Source of the DNA: Deltaproteobacteria bacterium SG8_13 | GTDB taxonomy: Bacteria > Desulfobacterota > Desulfobacteria > Desulfobacterales > SG8-13 | Assembly: GCA_001303025.1 (NCBI GenBank) | Contig: LJNK01000035.1 | Coordinates: forward strand, 1-33,607 | Direction: 5' to 3' | Length of the DNA: 33,607 bases | Shown: piece by piece, positions 16,259 through 24,014 of the stretch | How positions within the stretch are numbered: the stretch's first letter is position 1 | How the letters are laid out: each line of letters opens with the position of its first letter | Translations under genes and position numbers: made by a program | Notes under the pieces: generated by a model | What the model saw: only the letters and a program-made list of their open reading frames with translations | Database searches by the model: none | Told to the model about the DNA's origin: nothing

Positions 16259-16309
16259 CCACGACTGCTCCACTCCGGCCACAGGGCCAGGGGCGTCGTG
16301 GATTTTTTT
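16259..16309 (+). terminator. Rho-independent terminator/attenuator before the AI-2E gene
   Basis: CCACGAC (16259-16265) pairs with GTCGTGG (16295-16301). An inner GGCC (16277-16280)/GGCC (16285-16288) stem lies in the loop, and A plus seven T follow directly (16302-16309). It ends 11 bases before the transporter ATG at 16321, leaving no room for a promoter between, so it may act as an attenuator for that gene. Confidence 0.75.
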
Positions 16310-16320
16310 GCGTGCGGCCA

Positions 16321-17394
16321 ATGAACGACAGAAATTCCCGTAACCTGATCCTGTGGGTTTTTCTGGTATATTTTTTCATCTCCATCTTCATGCTGGGATG
16401 GCTGCTGTGGCCGTTCGTGTCCACCATCGTGCTCGCAGCGACCGTCACCGGGGTGTTCAATCCGGTTTACTGCTTTCTGGCAAAAAAACTGTCTCCGCTG
16501 CTCGCCTCCCTGCTAACTTGCATCCTGGTCTTCGCGGTATTGTTCGTCCCGATTGTATCGCTCGTCGGCATCCTGTCCACCGAAGCATACGAACTCTACG
16601 GCATGGCAAGAAGCGCAGTGCTCGGAGACCATCTGCGCAGCCTGCTGCAGGGCAGCGAGTGGGTGGAACGGCTCAACCGGCTGATCGCACCCTTCCAAAT
16701 CGAGATTACCGGAGAGCAGCTCAATGGCGCCATCACCGAGGTTGGCAGAACCGTCGGGCTGTTTCTTTATGACCAGGCACGGGCAATAACCTCCAACATA
16801 TTAAAATTCATACTACATTTCTTTTTTATGCTGATTATCATCTTTTACCTGCTCATCGACAAGCAGCGGTTGTTGGATTTTATCTTTGACCTTTCGCCCC
16901 TGCCGGATGAACAAGACCAGAAGCTGTTTCAAAAATTCAAGGATATGGCAGGAGCCATACTGATCGGAAACGGCCTCAGCGGCCTGATACAGGGTGTCGC
17001 CGGCGGTATTTTGTTCGCCGTATTTGGCTTGCGCTCGCCGTTCATGTGGGGAGTGGTTATGACGATTCTGGCGTTTCTGCCCATACTCGGTATCGGATTG
17101 GTGTTTATTCCCGCAACGGTGCTGCTGTTTCTCAACGGCCGCATTGCCGCCGGTGTTATCTTTCTTGTTTTTTACGCTGTCCTTTCCGGCAGCATCGAGT
17201 ATTTCGTGAAACCGAAACTGGTCGGTAAGCGGGTACAGATGCACACGCTGCTGGTATTTCTTTCGATTATCGGCGGCTTGAGACTGTTCGGCATACTCGG
17301 CATCATATACGGGCCGCTGGTGGTGACGGCGTTTTTGACCCTGACGGACATTTACCACTCCGGCTATCAGCAGCTGGTCGAATCATCGGAGTAG
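16321..17394 (+). CDS. AI-2E family transporter (TqsA/PerM-like)
   Basis: This is a 357-residue multi-pass inner-membrane protein of the AI-2E transporter family, a family that includes TqsA, PerM and sodium/proton antiporters. It has two helices at the N-terminus (LILWVFLVYFFISIFMLGWL and a second near residue 30-45), then LASLLTCILVFAVLFVPIV, a soluble stretch (about 85-150), and a C-terminal helix bundle. The family signature is in GNGLSGLIQGVAGGILFAVFGL and SGSIEYFVKPKLVGKRVQMHTL...GLRLFGILGIIYGPLVV. The true substrate cannot be told from sequence. ATG 16321 lacks a Shine-Dalgarno and lies right after a terminator hairpin. GTG 16312 would add three residues but overlaps the terminator end. 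Confidence 0.88.
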   Translation: MNDRNSRNLILWVFLVYFFISIFMLGWLLWPFVSTIVLAATVTGVFNPVYCFLAKKLSPLLASLLTCILVFAVLFVPIVSLVGILSTEAYELYGMARSAVLGDHLRSLLQGSEWVERLNRLIAPFQIEITGEQLNGAITEVGRTVGLFLYDQARAITSNILKFILHFFFMLIIIFYLLIDKQRLLDFIFDLSPLPDEQDQKLFQKFKDMAGAILIGNGLSGLIQGVAGGILFAVFGLRSPFMWGVVMTILAFLPILGIGLVFIPATVLLFLNGRIAAGVIFLVFYAVLSGSIEYFVKPKLVGKRVQMHTLLVFLSIIGGLRLFGILGIIYGPLVVTAFLTLTDIYHSGYQQLVESSE

Positions 17395-17551
17395 CAAGGC
17401 TGTTTTCGATCCGTTTGTCACATGGCCGCGTGGGGGGCAATTGCAGTGAAATTCAGAGAAAAAATCAGATGAAATTTCGTGTCGCTGTCTCGAAAAACGA
17501 GTGATTCGTGATTATTTTACATAGTTAGCAACCATAAAATTAGGTGGTCTA

Positions 17552-19984
17552 ATGGAATCGATCCCAACTTCGAAATCCCCGATGGTCAGCATCGAAAGCG
17601 AGATGAAGAAATCCTATCTCGATTACGCCATGAGCGTTATCATCGGTCGCGCTCTGCCGGACGTGCGCGACGGCATGAAACCGGTGCACCGGCGCGTGCT
17701 GTATGCCATGCGGGAGTTGAAAAACGACTGGAACAAACCCTACAAGAAATCAGCGCGCATTGTCGGTGACGTCATCGGTAAGTATCATCCCCACGGCGAC
17801 ACGGCGGTCTATGACACGATTGTGAGGATGGCCCAGGATTTTTCCCTGCGGTATCCCATGGTGGACGGGCAGGGCAATTTCGGCTCAGTCGACGGCGACC
17901 CGCCGGCTGCCATGCGGTACACGGAAATTCGTATGGCCCAGCTTTCCCATGAAATGCTGGCGGATCTGGAGAAGGAGACCGTCGACTTCGTCCCCAACTA
18001 CGACGAATCGCTGACCGAGCCATCCGTTCTGCCGGCCAAGATACCGTCTCTTCTGATCAACGGGTCTTCCGGCATTGCGGTCGGCATGGCCACCAATATT
18101 CCACCCCACAATCTGCAGGAAGTCATCGAGGCCATCAAAGCCCTGATCGACAATCCCGACATCGGTTGGGAAGACCTGATCGAGCTGGTTCCGGGGCCCG
18201 ATTTTCCGACCGGCGGCATTATTTACGGCACCAAGGGGATCCGGGAGGCTTACCGGTCCGGGCGCGGGGTGATTCGGATGCGCGGTCGCATCATGGTGGA
18301 AAAAGAAAAGCGCACCGGTGCGGAAACGATTGTCATCACCGAGCTTCCCTACCAGGTAAACAAGGCCAAGCTGATCGAAAGCATTGCCATCCTCGTTCGC
18401 AACAAACAGATTGAAGGCGTCCGCTACGTCCGGGACGAATCGGATCGAGAGGGGATGCGCATTGCCATCGGTTTGAAAAAAGACCAGATCGCCGGCGTGA
18501 TCATCAACCAGCTTTACAAGCACACCCGTCTGGAATCGAGCTTCGGGGTCATTTTCCTGGCAGTGGCAGACAACCGGCCGGAGCTGCTCACCTTTAAGGA
18601 AGTCCTCGGCCATTTCATCCAGCACCGGAAAACCATCGTTATCCGCCGCACCCGATTCGACCTGCGAAAGGCCGAGGAACGGGCACACATCCTGGAAGGC
18701 TACAAGATTGCGCTGGACAACCTGGACGAGGTGGTGGCGTTGATTCGAAGCAGCCGATCACCCGAGGAGGCCAGGGGGCGGCTGGTGCAGCAGTTTGCCA
18801 TGACCGACATTCAGGCCAGAGCCATTCTCGATCTGCGGCTGCAGCGGTTGACGGCTCTGGAACAGGAGAAAATCCTGGAGGAATACAAAAACCTGCTCAA
18901 AGACATTGCCCGCTTCCAGGAGATACTGGCCAGCGAGCGACTGGTGCTGGAGATCATAAAGGAGGAGCTCACCGATATCCAGACGCAGTTCGGCGACCAA
19001 CGCCGCTCGGAGATCGTGGAAGAAACCCGGGAGATCAACATCGAGGACATGATTGTCGAAGAGGACATGGTCGTCACCTTGTCGCGCGGCGGCTACATAA
19101 AACGAAATCCGATCACGCTCTACCGCAATCAGCGCCGTGGCGGGAAGGGAAAGACCGCCATGGGGATCAAGGAGGAGGACTTTGTAGAGCATCTCTTCGT
19201 TGCTTCCACCCACCACACGTTTATGTTCTTTACAAACGAGGGCCGGGTTTACTGGTGCAAGGTCTATGACATCCCCCAGGCCGGTCGCGCCAGTCGCGGC
19301 AAGGCCGTTGTCAACCTGCTGAACCTGGGAGCCGAGGAAAAGCTCACCGCAGTGCTTGCGGTGCCGGCGTTCGAACCCGGTCAGTATGTATTGATGGCGA
19401 CGCGCGGCGGATTGGTCAAGAAAACGGATGTGATGGCCTTCAGCCGGCCGCGGGTCGGCGGCATCATTGCCCTGGAGCTTCTGCCCGGAGACGAACTGAT
19501 CGCTGCCCGCCTGACAGACGGAACCTTCAACGTGTTCCTCGGTTCGGCCAGCGGGAAATCGATCCGGTTCCATGAAGCCGATGTGCGCCCCTCCGGCAGG
19601 GTATCGCGGGGGGGGCGCGGGATGAAGCTCTCCGAAGGTGACCGCATTGTCGGGGTGCAGGTGCTCAGCCATGGCCAGACGCTGTTTACCGTAACGGAAA
19701 ACGGCTACGGAAAGCGCACTTCCATCGACGAATATCCGGTTCACCGACGCGGAGGCAAGGGGGTGATCACCATCAAAACCAACGAGCGTAACGGTCAGGT
19801 CATCTCGATACAGCTGGTGGAAGAAGACGATGATCTGATGCTGATGACCGATCAGGGAAAACTCATCCGGATTCCCGCTGACGGTATTTCCGTTATCAGC
19901 CGCAATACGCAGGGCGTCAAGCTGATCGGTATGGATGAAAACGAAAAGGTTGCAGATGCAGCCAGGCTGGCCGAAAAAGACTAA
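17552..19984 (+). CDS. gyrA: DNA gyrase subunit A
   Basis: This is an 810-residue type IIA topoisomerase subunit that cuts and rejoins DNA during ATP-driven negative supercoiling with GyrB. The N-terminal breakage-reunion domain holds the catalytic tyrosine Y123 (AAMRYTEIR). The C-terminal beta-pinwheel carries the GyrA box QRRGGKG (527-533), which identifies it as gyrase rather than ParC. In the quinolone-determining region, the residue matching E. coli Ser83 is Thr84 ([10 protein letters not shown]) and the one matching Asp87 is Asp88. Thr there is probably natural variation; resistance cannot be inferred. The start ATG 17552 follows AGGTGG. gpsA follows after 80 bases, so a shared transcript is possible. 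The 157 bases upstream show no confident promoter. Confidence 0.96.
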   Translation: MESIPTSKSPMVSIESEMKKSYLDYAMSVIIGRALPDVRDGMKPVHRRVLYAMRELKNDWNKPYKKSARIVGDVIGKYHPHGDTAVYDTIVRMAQDFSLRYPMVDGQGNFGSVDGDPPAAMRYTEIRMAQLSHEMLADLEKETVDFVPNYDESLTEPSVLPAKIPSLLINGSSGIAVGMATNIPPHNLQEVIEAIKALIDNPDIGWEDLIELVPGPDFPTGGIIYGTKGIREAYRSGRGVIRMRGRIMVEKEKRTGAETIVITELPYQVNKAKLIESIAILVRNKQIEGVRYVRDESDREGMRIAIGLKKDQIAGVIINQLYKHTRLESSFGVIFLAVADNRPELLTFKEVLGHFIQHRKTIVIRRTRFDLRKAEERAHILEGYKIALDNLDEVVALIRSSRSPEEARGRLVQQFAMTDIQARAILDLRLQRLTALEQEKILEEYKNLLKDIARFQEILASERLVLEIIKEELTDIQTQFGDQRRSEIVEETREINIEDMIVEEDMVVTLSRGGYIKRNPITLYRNQRRGGKGKTAMGIKEEDFVEHLFVASTHHTFMFFTNEGRVYWCKVYDIPQAGRASRGKAVVNLLNLGAEEKLTAVLAVPAFEPGQYVLMATRGGLVKKTDVMAFSRPRVGGIIALELLPGDELIAARLTDGTFNVFLGSASGKSIRFHEADVRPSGRVSRGGRGMKLSEGDRIVGVQVLSHGQTLFTVTENGYGKRTSIDEYPVHRRGGKGVITIKTNERNGQVISIQLVEEDDDLMLMTDQGKLIRIPADGISVISRNTQGVKLIGMDENEKVADAARLAEKD

Positions 19985-20064
19985 CTTTTACGGGATACCG
20001 TTGTCTGCTGCCCGCATGGAAAAACCGATAGAAAAGGGATTGCAGCGAAGCCAGGAGTGGATAG

Positions 20065-21105
20065 ATGCAGGAGGTTGGCGGGAAAAAAATGGCGGATATG
20101 AATATCGGGGTTGTCGGTGCCGGCAGCTGGGGAACGGCACTTGCCAACCTGCTGGCCGTGAAGGGATATCGGATCGACCTGTGGGTTTTCGAGGAAGAGG
20201 TGAGAGATCAAATTCTGCAGCAGCGGGAAAACCGGGTTTTTCTTCCGGATATCACCTTGTCTCCGAACCTGAAGCCGACCAACGACCTGGCGGCTGCGGT
20301 CACCGGCAAACAGCTCCTGCTGGTGGTGGTGCCCTCCCACGTGATGCGGGAGACGGCCGGGCGCATGGCCGAGTTTGTTACCGCCGAGATGATCATTGTT
20401 TCCGCTTCGAAAGGGATTGAAAACAAAACCCACCTGACCATGACCGGTGTGCTCAAAGAAATGCTTCCCGGACTGTCCGAATCCCAACTGGCCGTGCTCT
20501 CGGGACCGAGTTTTGCCAGGGAGGTCGCACAGCAACTCCCGACGGCCGTGACGGTGGCATCCCGGGAGCTGTCGGTTGCCGAGCGGGTCCAGCACGTGTT
20601 TGCAACCGAGCGATTCCGGGTATACACCAACGACGACGTGATGGGGGTGGAGCTCGGCGGTTCCGTGAAAAATGTGATCGCGATTGCGGCCGGTATCATC
20701 GACGGCCTCGGCATGGGCCTCAATACCCGGGCTGCCCTGATCACCAGGGGGCAGACCGAAATCCGTCGGCTGGGGGTGGCGATGGGCGCCAACCCGCGCA
20801 CCTTCACCGGACTGGCCGGCATCGGGGATTTAATCCTCACCTGCACCGGTACGCTCAGCCGGAACCACACGATCGGTTACCAAATCGGGCAGGGAGAGAA
20901 ACTGGCGGATCTATTGTCGAAAATGCGGATGGTAGCCGAGGGAGTCAAAACCGCCGAATCCGTTTACAATCTGTCGCGCCGCATTGGCGTTGAAATGCCG
21001 ATTTGCGAGGAAATCTACCGTATACTCTACGAAGATTTACCCCCGTTGGAGGCCGTGCAGCGTCTGATGACCCGCGAGCTCAAGCCCGAGCTGGATGGCC
21101 AATAG
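20065..21105 (+). CDS. gpsA: Glycerol-3-phosphate dehydrogenase [NAD(P)+]
   Basis: This is a 346-residue soluble enzyme that reduces dihydroxyacetone phosphate to sn-glycerol-3-phosphate, the head group of phospholipids. The Rossmann nucleotide loop is G18-A-G20-SWG23 (GVVGAGSWGTALANLLA). Other GpsA signatures are SASKGIE, LSGPSFAREV, ELGGSVKNVIAIAAGI (with the catalytic Lys), TFTGLAGIGDLILTCTG and EGVKTAESV. Start choice: ATG 20065 has AGGAG seven bases upstream and is used. ATG 20089 (338 residues) and 20098 (335 residues) are nearer the usual N-terminus, and 20089 has GGAGG 14 bases upstream. Confidence 0.95.
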   Translation: MQEVGGKKMADMNIGVVGAGSWGTALANLLAVKGYRIDLWVFEEEVRDQILQQRENRVFLPDITLSPNLKPTNDLAAAVTGKQLLLVVVPSHVMRETAGRMAEFVTAEMIIVSASKGIENKTHLTMTGVLKEMLPGLSESQLAVLSGPSFAREVAQQLPTAVTVASRELSVAERVQHVFATERFRVYTNDDVMGVELGGSVKNVIAIAAGIIDGLGMGLNTRAALITRGQTEIRRLGVAMGANPRTFTGLAGIGDLILTCTGTLSRNHTIGYQIGQGEKLADLLSKMRMVAEGVKTAESVYNLSRRIGVEMPICEEIYRILYEDLPPLEAVQRLMTRELKPELDGQ

Positions 21106-21318
21106 CGATTACCGCCGTTGTATCATGCGTTTCGCCGGCCGGTTTCACTGCGCAGTTTGCGCATCGGCTCCCGCCGCCTTGCATCTCCCCGGCAGCCGGA
21201 AGGCGATACCACCCGCGCAACCGTTACTTTGAACCACCGGCTGGCAACGACAGGGTCACCGACGCGGAAGAGAACAGCCACCAGAGGATATCGGGTCGGT
21301 GTTCGGGAAGGATTCCGG

Positions 21319-22053
21319 GTGAACGAAAAGCGCCACAAGGGGGAGGGACATCGGGGCCGCCTGCGGGAAAAATTTCTCCAAGCCGGCCTCGACGGTTTTC
21401 ACGATTATGAAGTGATCGAACTGCTGCTTACCCTTGCCACGCCCCGCCGGGATTGCAAGCAGGCGGCCAAGTCCGCTTTGCAGCGTTTTAAAACACTGCC
21501 CGGCGTGATGGAGGCCTCGGCTGAAGAGCTGCAGGAAGTGGCCGGTATTGGTCCGAAGAATCTGATCGGGATCAAACTGGTAAAAGCGGTAGCGGATCGG
21601 TACCTGACCAGAAGGCTGGAAAGAAAAACAGCGCTCGGAAATTCCCGGCAGCTGTTCGAGTATCTATGCTTCACCATGCGGGACAAACCGCGCGAGCGAT
21701 TCAAAGTGATTTTTCTAGACGCCAAAAACCGGGTGATTGCCGCCGAAACCCTTTTCAAAGGGTCCCTGACCGCCAGTTCGGTCTATCCCCGTGAGGTGGT
21801 GCGAGCGGCGCTGAGACACCAGGCCGCTGCTGTCATTTTTGCACACAACCACCCCTCCGGGGACCCGGCACCCTCCCGGGAAGATGAGGCGGTGACCCGC
21901 CAGCTGCTGTTTGCCTGCCGGACAGTGGGTATCACCGTCCACGAGCATTTGATCGTCGGCAACAACCGCTATTTCAGCTTTGCCGACACGGGGCAGGTGG
22001 CGCGCATGAATCGCGAATTCGATCGATTGAACCATTCAGGGCCCGGGCAATGA
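21319..22053 (+). CDS. radC: RadC-family JAB-domain protein
   Basis: This is a 244-residue RadC-family protein. The N-terminal helix-hairpin-helix region (LREKFLQAGLDGFHDYEVIELLL, then AGIGPKNLIGIKLVKAV) is followed by a JAMM/MPN+ metal domain. The motif H176-x-H178-x7-S186-x2-D189 is intact (HNHPSGDPAPSREDE). The family was once tied to DNA repair, but the biochemical role is unsettled. The start is GTG 21319 with GGAAGGA upstream. The frame stays open back to 21118, but that part is Arg/Ser-rich, unlike the family, and has no ribosome site. Its TGA overlaps the ATG of the next gene (ATGA). Confidence 0.92.
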   Translation: MNEKRHKGEGHRGRLREKFLQAGLDGFHDYEVIELLLTLATPRRDCKQAAKSALQRFKTLPGVMEASAEELQEVAGIGPKNLIGIKLVKAVADRYLTRRLERKTALGNSRQLFEYLCFTMRDKPRERFKVIFLDAKNRVIAAETLFKGSLTASSVYPREVVRAALRHQAAAVIFAHNHPSGDPAPSREDEAVTRQLLFACRTVGITVHEHLIVGNNRYFSFADTGQVARMNREFDRLNHSGPGQ

Positions 22054-22325
22054 ACCGAAAAAAGGAAACCCCGTACTGCTTCGGAAAACTGGAGAACGTC
22101 TTTCCGCTGGCCGATGACGGGCTTCGGCACACCCCGGAGTCGTGCTTGCCCTGTCTGTATAAAACCGAATGCCTGCGAACCGCCGTGTCTCGCGGTGAGG
22201 GGTTGGTCGTTCACGAAGAAAAACTCGATCGGGACTATGCTGCCGGCGCCATCGGGTTTCTCGAAAGGTGGTCGCGCAGAAAAACCCTTTATCAGCAAAA
22301 AAAGGAGGACAAAAAAAGCGGTTGA
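22050..22325 (+). CDS. Small Cys4 protein coupled to radC
   Basis: This is a 91-residue protein whose ATG overlaps the radC stop by four bases, so it is probably translated by coupling. It has four cysteines, C10, C32, C35 and C41, with C-x2-C-x5-C in SCLPCLYKTECLRTA, suggesting a zinc or iron-sulfur site. The rest is charged, with a Lys-rich tail (KTLYQQKKEDKKSG). It resembles in style, though not clearly by descent, the Cys-rich protein at 2449-2733. I do not recognise a named family. It is more likely real than chance because of the overlap and the motif. Confidence 0.65.
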   Translation: MNRKKETPYCFGKLENVFPLADDGLRHTPESCLPCLYKTECLRTAVSRGEGLVVHEEKLDRDYAAGAIGFLERWSRRKTLYQQKKEDKKSG

Positions 22326-22382
22326 AACGTATGGCAAGACCGCAAATTATAGTGAAAAGCACTTTCGCATCCGTTGAATATA

Positions 22383-22391
22383 TGCTATAAA
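22383..22391 (+). promoter_or_regulatory. Extended -10 promoter element before the 22457 gene
   Basis: TGCTATAAA matches the extended -10 form TGnTATAAT at eight defined bases but one. No good -35 is seen, as is common for this class. The region 22345-22405 is clearly AT-richer than its surroundings. The start point would be near 22398, which argues against TTG 22403 as the translation start. Confidence 0.45.
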
Positions 22392-22456
22392 TATAAATAC
22401 TTTTGACGGTTTTATCGGTTCGCATTGACAACATCGAGTTCAGGCGGAGAAAGAAG

Positions 22457-23518
22457 TTGGCATTTTGGCGTGTCAGGGAGGAGCTGAGCAACATCGACCG
22501 GATTCGGCGCTCGTATTACGAGCTGTTGCGCGACGAACTAGACCAGTTTCTGATGAACCATGCATTGATCGAATCCTACACCCGGTTCTGTGAGACGAGG
22601 ATCGACTTTCCGTTCGTCGAAAAAAGAGAGCTTAAACCCCGGGCCCGCATTCCGGACGTCGAGTACGTCTGCCAGAATACCTTCCTGGTAATTTTTATCG
22701 AAGAAACCCTTCCGAGCGAACACAAAAAGTATATCCGGTTTTTCGACGACACCCGGGTGACCAAAACCAACCTCACCCGATCAAAAACGCTGCCGCTGGC
22801 AAATCGGGTCGACCGCCAGCACAAGTACCTGGAGTCGGCGCACTTCTTCGACTTTATCAAGATGCTGCTGCCGGTGGACTACGCCCTGCTCATCCAGCGG
22901 GACCCGACCATCAAGGCGAAAAACCGCTACGGCCTGACCCATTTTCACGTGCGGATCGACTGGCCCATCGCCGAGGCATCCGAGGATCTTGCCCGTCAGC
23001 TGCGCTACATTTCAAAGGATATATACGAAAAAGGGGATAAGTACGCAGACGACATCCAGAAGAAATTTTTCGAGTACTACGGTCTGCCCGTGATGGCCGG
23101 CGGCCGGCGAACCGCGGCCATTGTCGCCGCCCAGTACCTGAAGCGAATCCCGTGTATTTCCACCGTGTACGCCGGCAGCAGCGAAAGCCGGGCACTGATT
23201 CGCATCAGTGAAAGAGGAACGTCCAAGGCGATCTTGATGCCCTTTACGCCCCAGGAAGTGGAGCAGATCACCCGGGAGCACAACATCACACCGAGGGCTT
23301 TCAAGAAAAACTATGCCATCGCACAAAAGGGAAAGAACCTGATCTGCATCTTCCAGGCGACGTACGCATACACCAGCCATTCCCGGCCGCCGGAAGACGG
23401 CAAGCTGCGAGATATAAAATCCGACCTTTCCTGGCTGACAGTCGGCGGCCAGCACATCCTGCCCAAGCCGGGCGTCTGGAAGCTTCCACCGCTTGAAGTA
23501 AACATGATCTATACGTAA
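22457..23518 (+). CDS. Conserved-looking protein of unknown function
   Basis: This is a 353-residue soluble protein, rich in Arg, Lys, Tyr and Phe, with no signal peptide or membrane segment. The start is TTG 22457, chosen because GGAG (22446-22449) lies seven bases upstream; an earlier TTG at 22403 would add 18 residues. Visible features are a helical N-terminus (VREELSNIDRIRRSYYELLRDELDQFL), a middle section with THFHVRIDWPIAEASEDLARQL, and a C-terminal third with YYGLPVMAGGRRTAAIVAAQYL followed by YAGSSESRALIRISERGTSKAI. The gene has its own promoter-like region and is convergent with argA. Codon use matches its neighbours, so recent transfer is not indicated. I do not recognise the family and cannot give a function. 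Confidence 0.8.
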   Translation: MAFWRVREELSNIDRIRRSYYELLRDELDQFLMNHALIESYTRFCETRIDFPFVEKRELKPRARIPDVEYVCQNTFLVIFIEETLPSEHKKYIRFFDDTRVTKTNLTRSKTLPLANRVDRQHKYLESAHFFDFIKMLLPVDYALLIQRDPTIKAKNRYGLTHFHVRIDWPIAEASEDLARQLRYISKDIYEKGDKYADDIQKKFFEYYGLPVMAGGRRTAAIVAAQYLKRIPCISTVYAGSSESRALIRISERGTSKAILMPFTPQEVEQITREHNITPRAFKKNYAIAQKGKNLICIFQATYAYTSHSRPPEDGKLRDIKSDLSWLTVGGQHILPKPGVWKLPPLEVNMIYT

Positions 23519-23523
23519 CACCT

Positions 23524-23545
23524 AAAAACGTCCGCTGCGCTGCGG
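23524..23545 (-). terminator. Possible terminator of the cyclase-argA transcript
   Basis: On the minus strand, CCGC (23542-23545) and GCGG (23532-23535) form a short stem beginning one base after the argA stop, and five T follow three bases on (23524-23528). The stem is only four pairs, so this is tentative. Confidence 0.35.
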
Positions 23546-23546
23546 T

Positions 23547-24014
23547 TCAACCGCTGAGCTGTTTCATCATGGCGATTTCATCGCAGTCCGGGTACTTCAC
23601 GCAGGTGATGCAGCCGGACCAGATTTTGATCGGCAGCTCCGATCGGTCGATCCGGTGAAAGTCCAACCGCTCGAAGAATTCCGGACGGTAGGTGAGGGTA
23701 AAGACCTGCTTTACATCGTAGCGCCGGGCTTCGGCCAAAACCGTATCGGCAAGCTGTCTGCCGATACCCTGTCCTACCACCGCCGGTTGTACGGCCAGTG
23801 ACCGGATCTCGGCGAGATCTTCCCAGCAGAACTGCAGGGCGCAGCACCCCAAAACGCGTTTTGTGGTTTCATCCTCATAAACGGTAAAGTCTCTTACGTG
23901 GTCGTAGAGCTCACTGAGCGGACGCGCCAGTAGTTCACCAATCTGTCCGTAGTGCTGAAGCAGTTGGTGGATGATCTTGATGTCTTTTATGGTTGCCTTG
24001 CGTATGAGTCCCAT
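23547..24014 (-). CDS. argA: N-acetylglutamate synthase, short GNAT form
   Basis: This is a 155-residue GNAT acetyltransferase that moves an acetyl group from acetyl-CoA to glutamate, the first step of arginine synthesis. The acetyl-CoA loop is QPAVVGQGIGRQLADTVL (Q/R-x2-G-x-G/A). CALQFCWEDLAEIRSLAV, VFTLTYRPEFFERLDFHRIDRSELPIKIW and the Cys-rich end CITCVKYPDCDEIAM are typical of the short, kinase-free ArgA group found in deltaproteobacteria and some other lineages. The ATG 24014 overlaps the cyclase stop by one base (TGATG), so it is the second gene of that operon. GTG 24017 is an alternative. No other arg gene is in the window. Confidence 0.87.
   Translation of the reverse strand: MGLIRKATIKDIKIIHQLLQHYGQIGELLARPLSELYDHVRDFTVYEDETTKRVLGCCALQFCWEDLAEIRSLAVQPAVVGQGIGRQLADTVLAEARRYDVKQVFTLTYRPEFFERLDFHRIDRSELPIKIWSGCITCVKYPDCDEIAMMKQLSG

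Noticed and set aside
17801..17816. Quinolone-resistance mutation in gyrA
   Set aside because: Thr84 replaces the E. coli Ser83, but this is common natural variation and Asp88 is intact; no resistance claim is justified.
21118..21318. N-terminal extension of RadC
   Set aside because: Arg/Ser/Thr-rich and unlike the family; GTG 21319 has a good ribosome site and gives the usual length.
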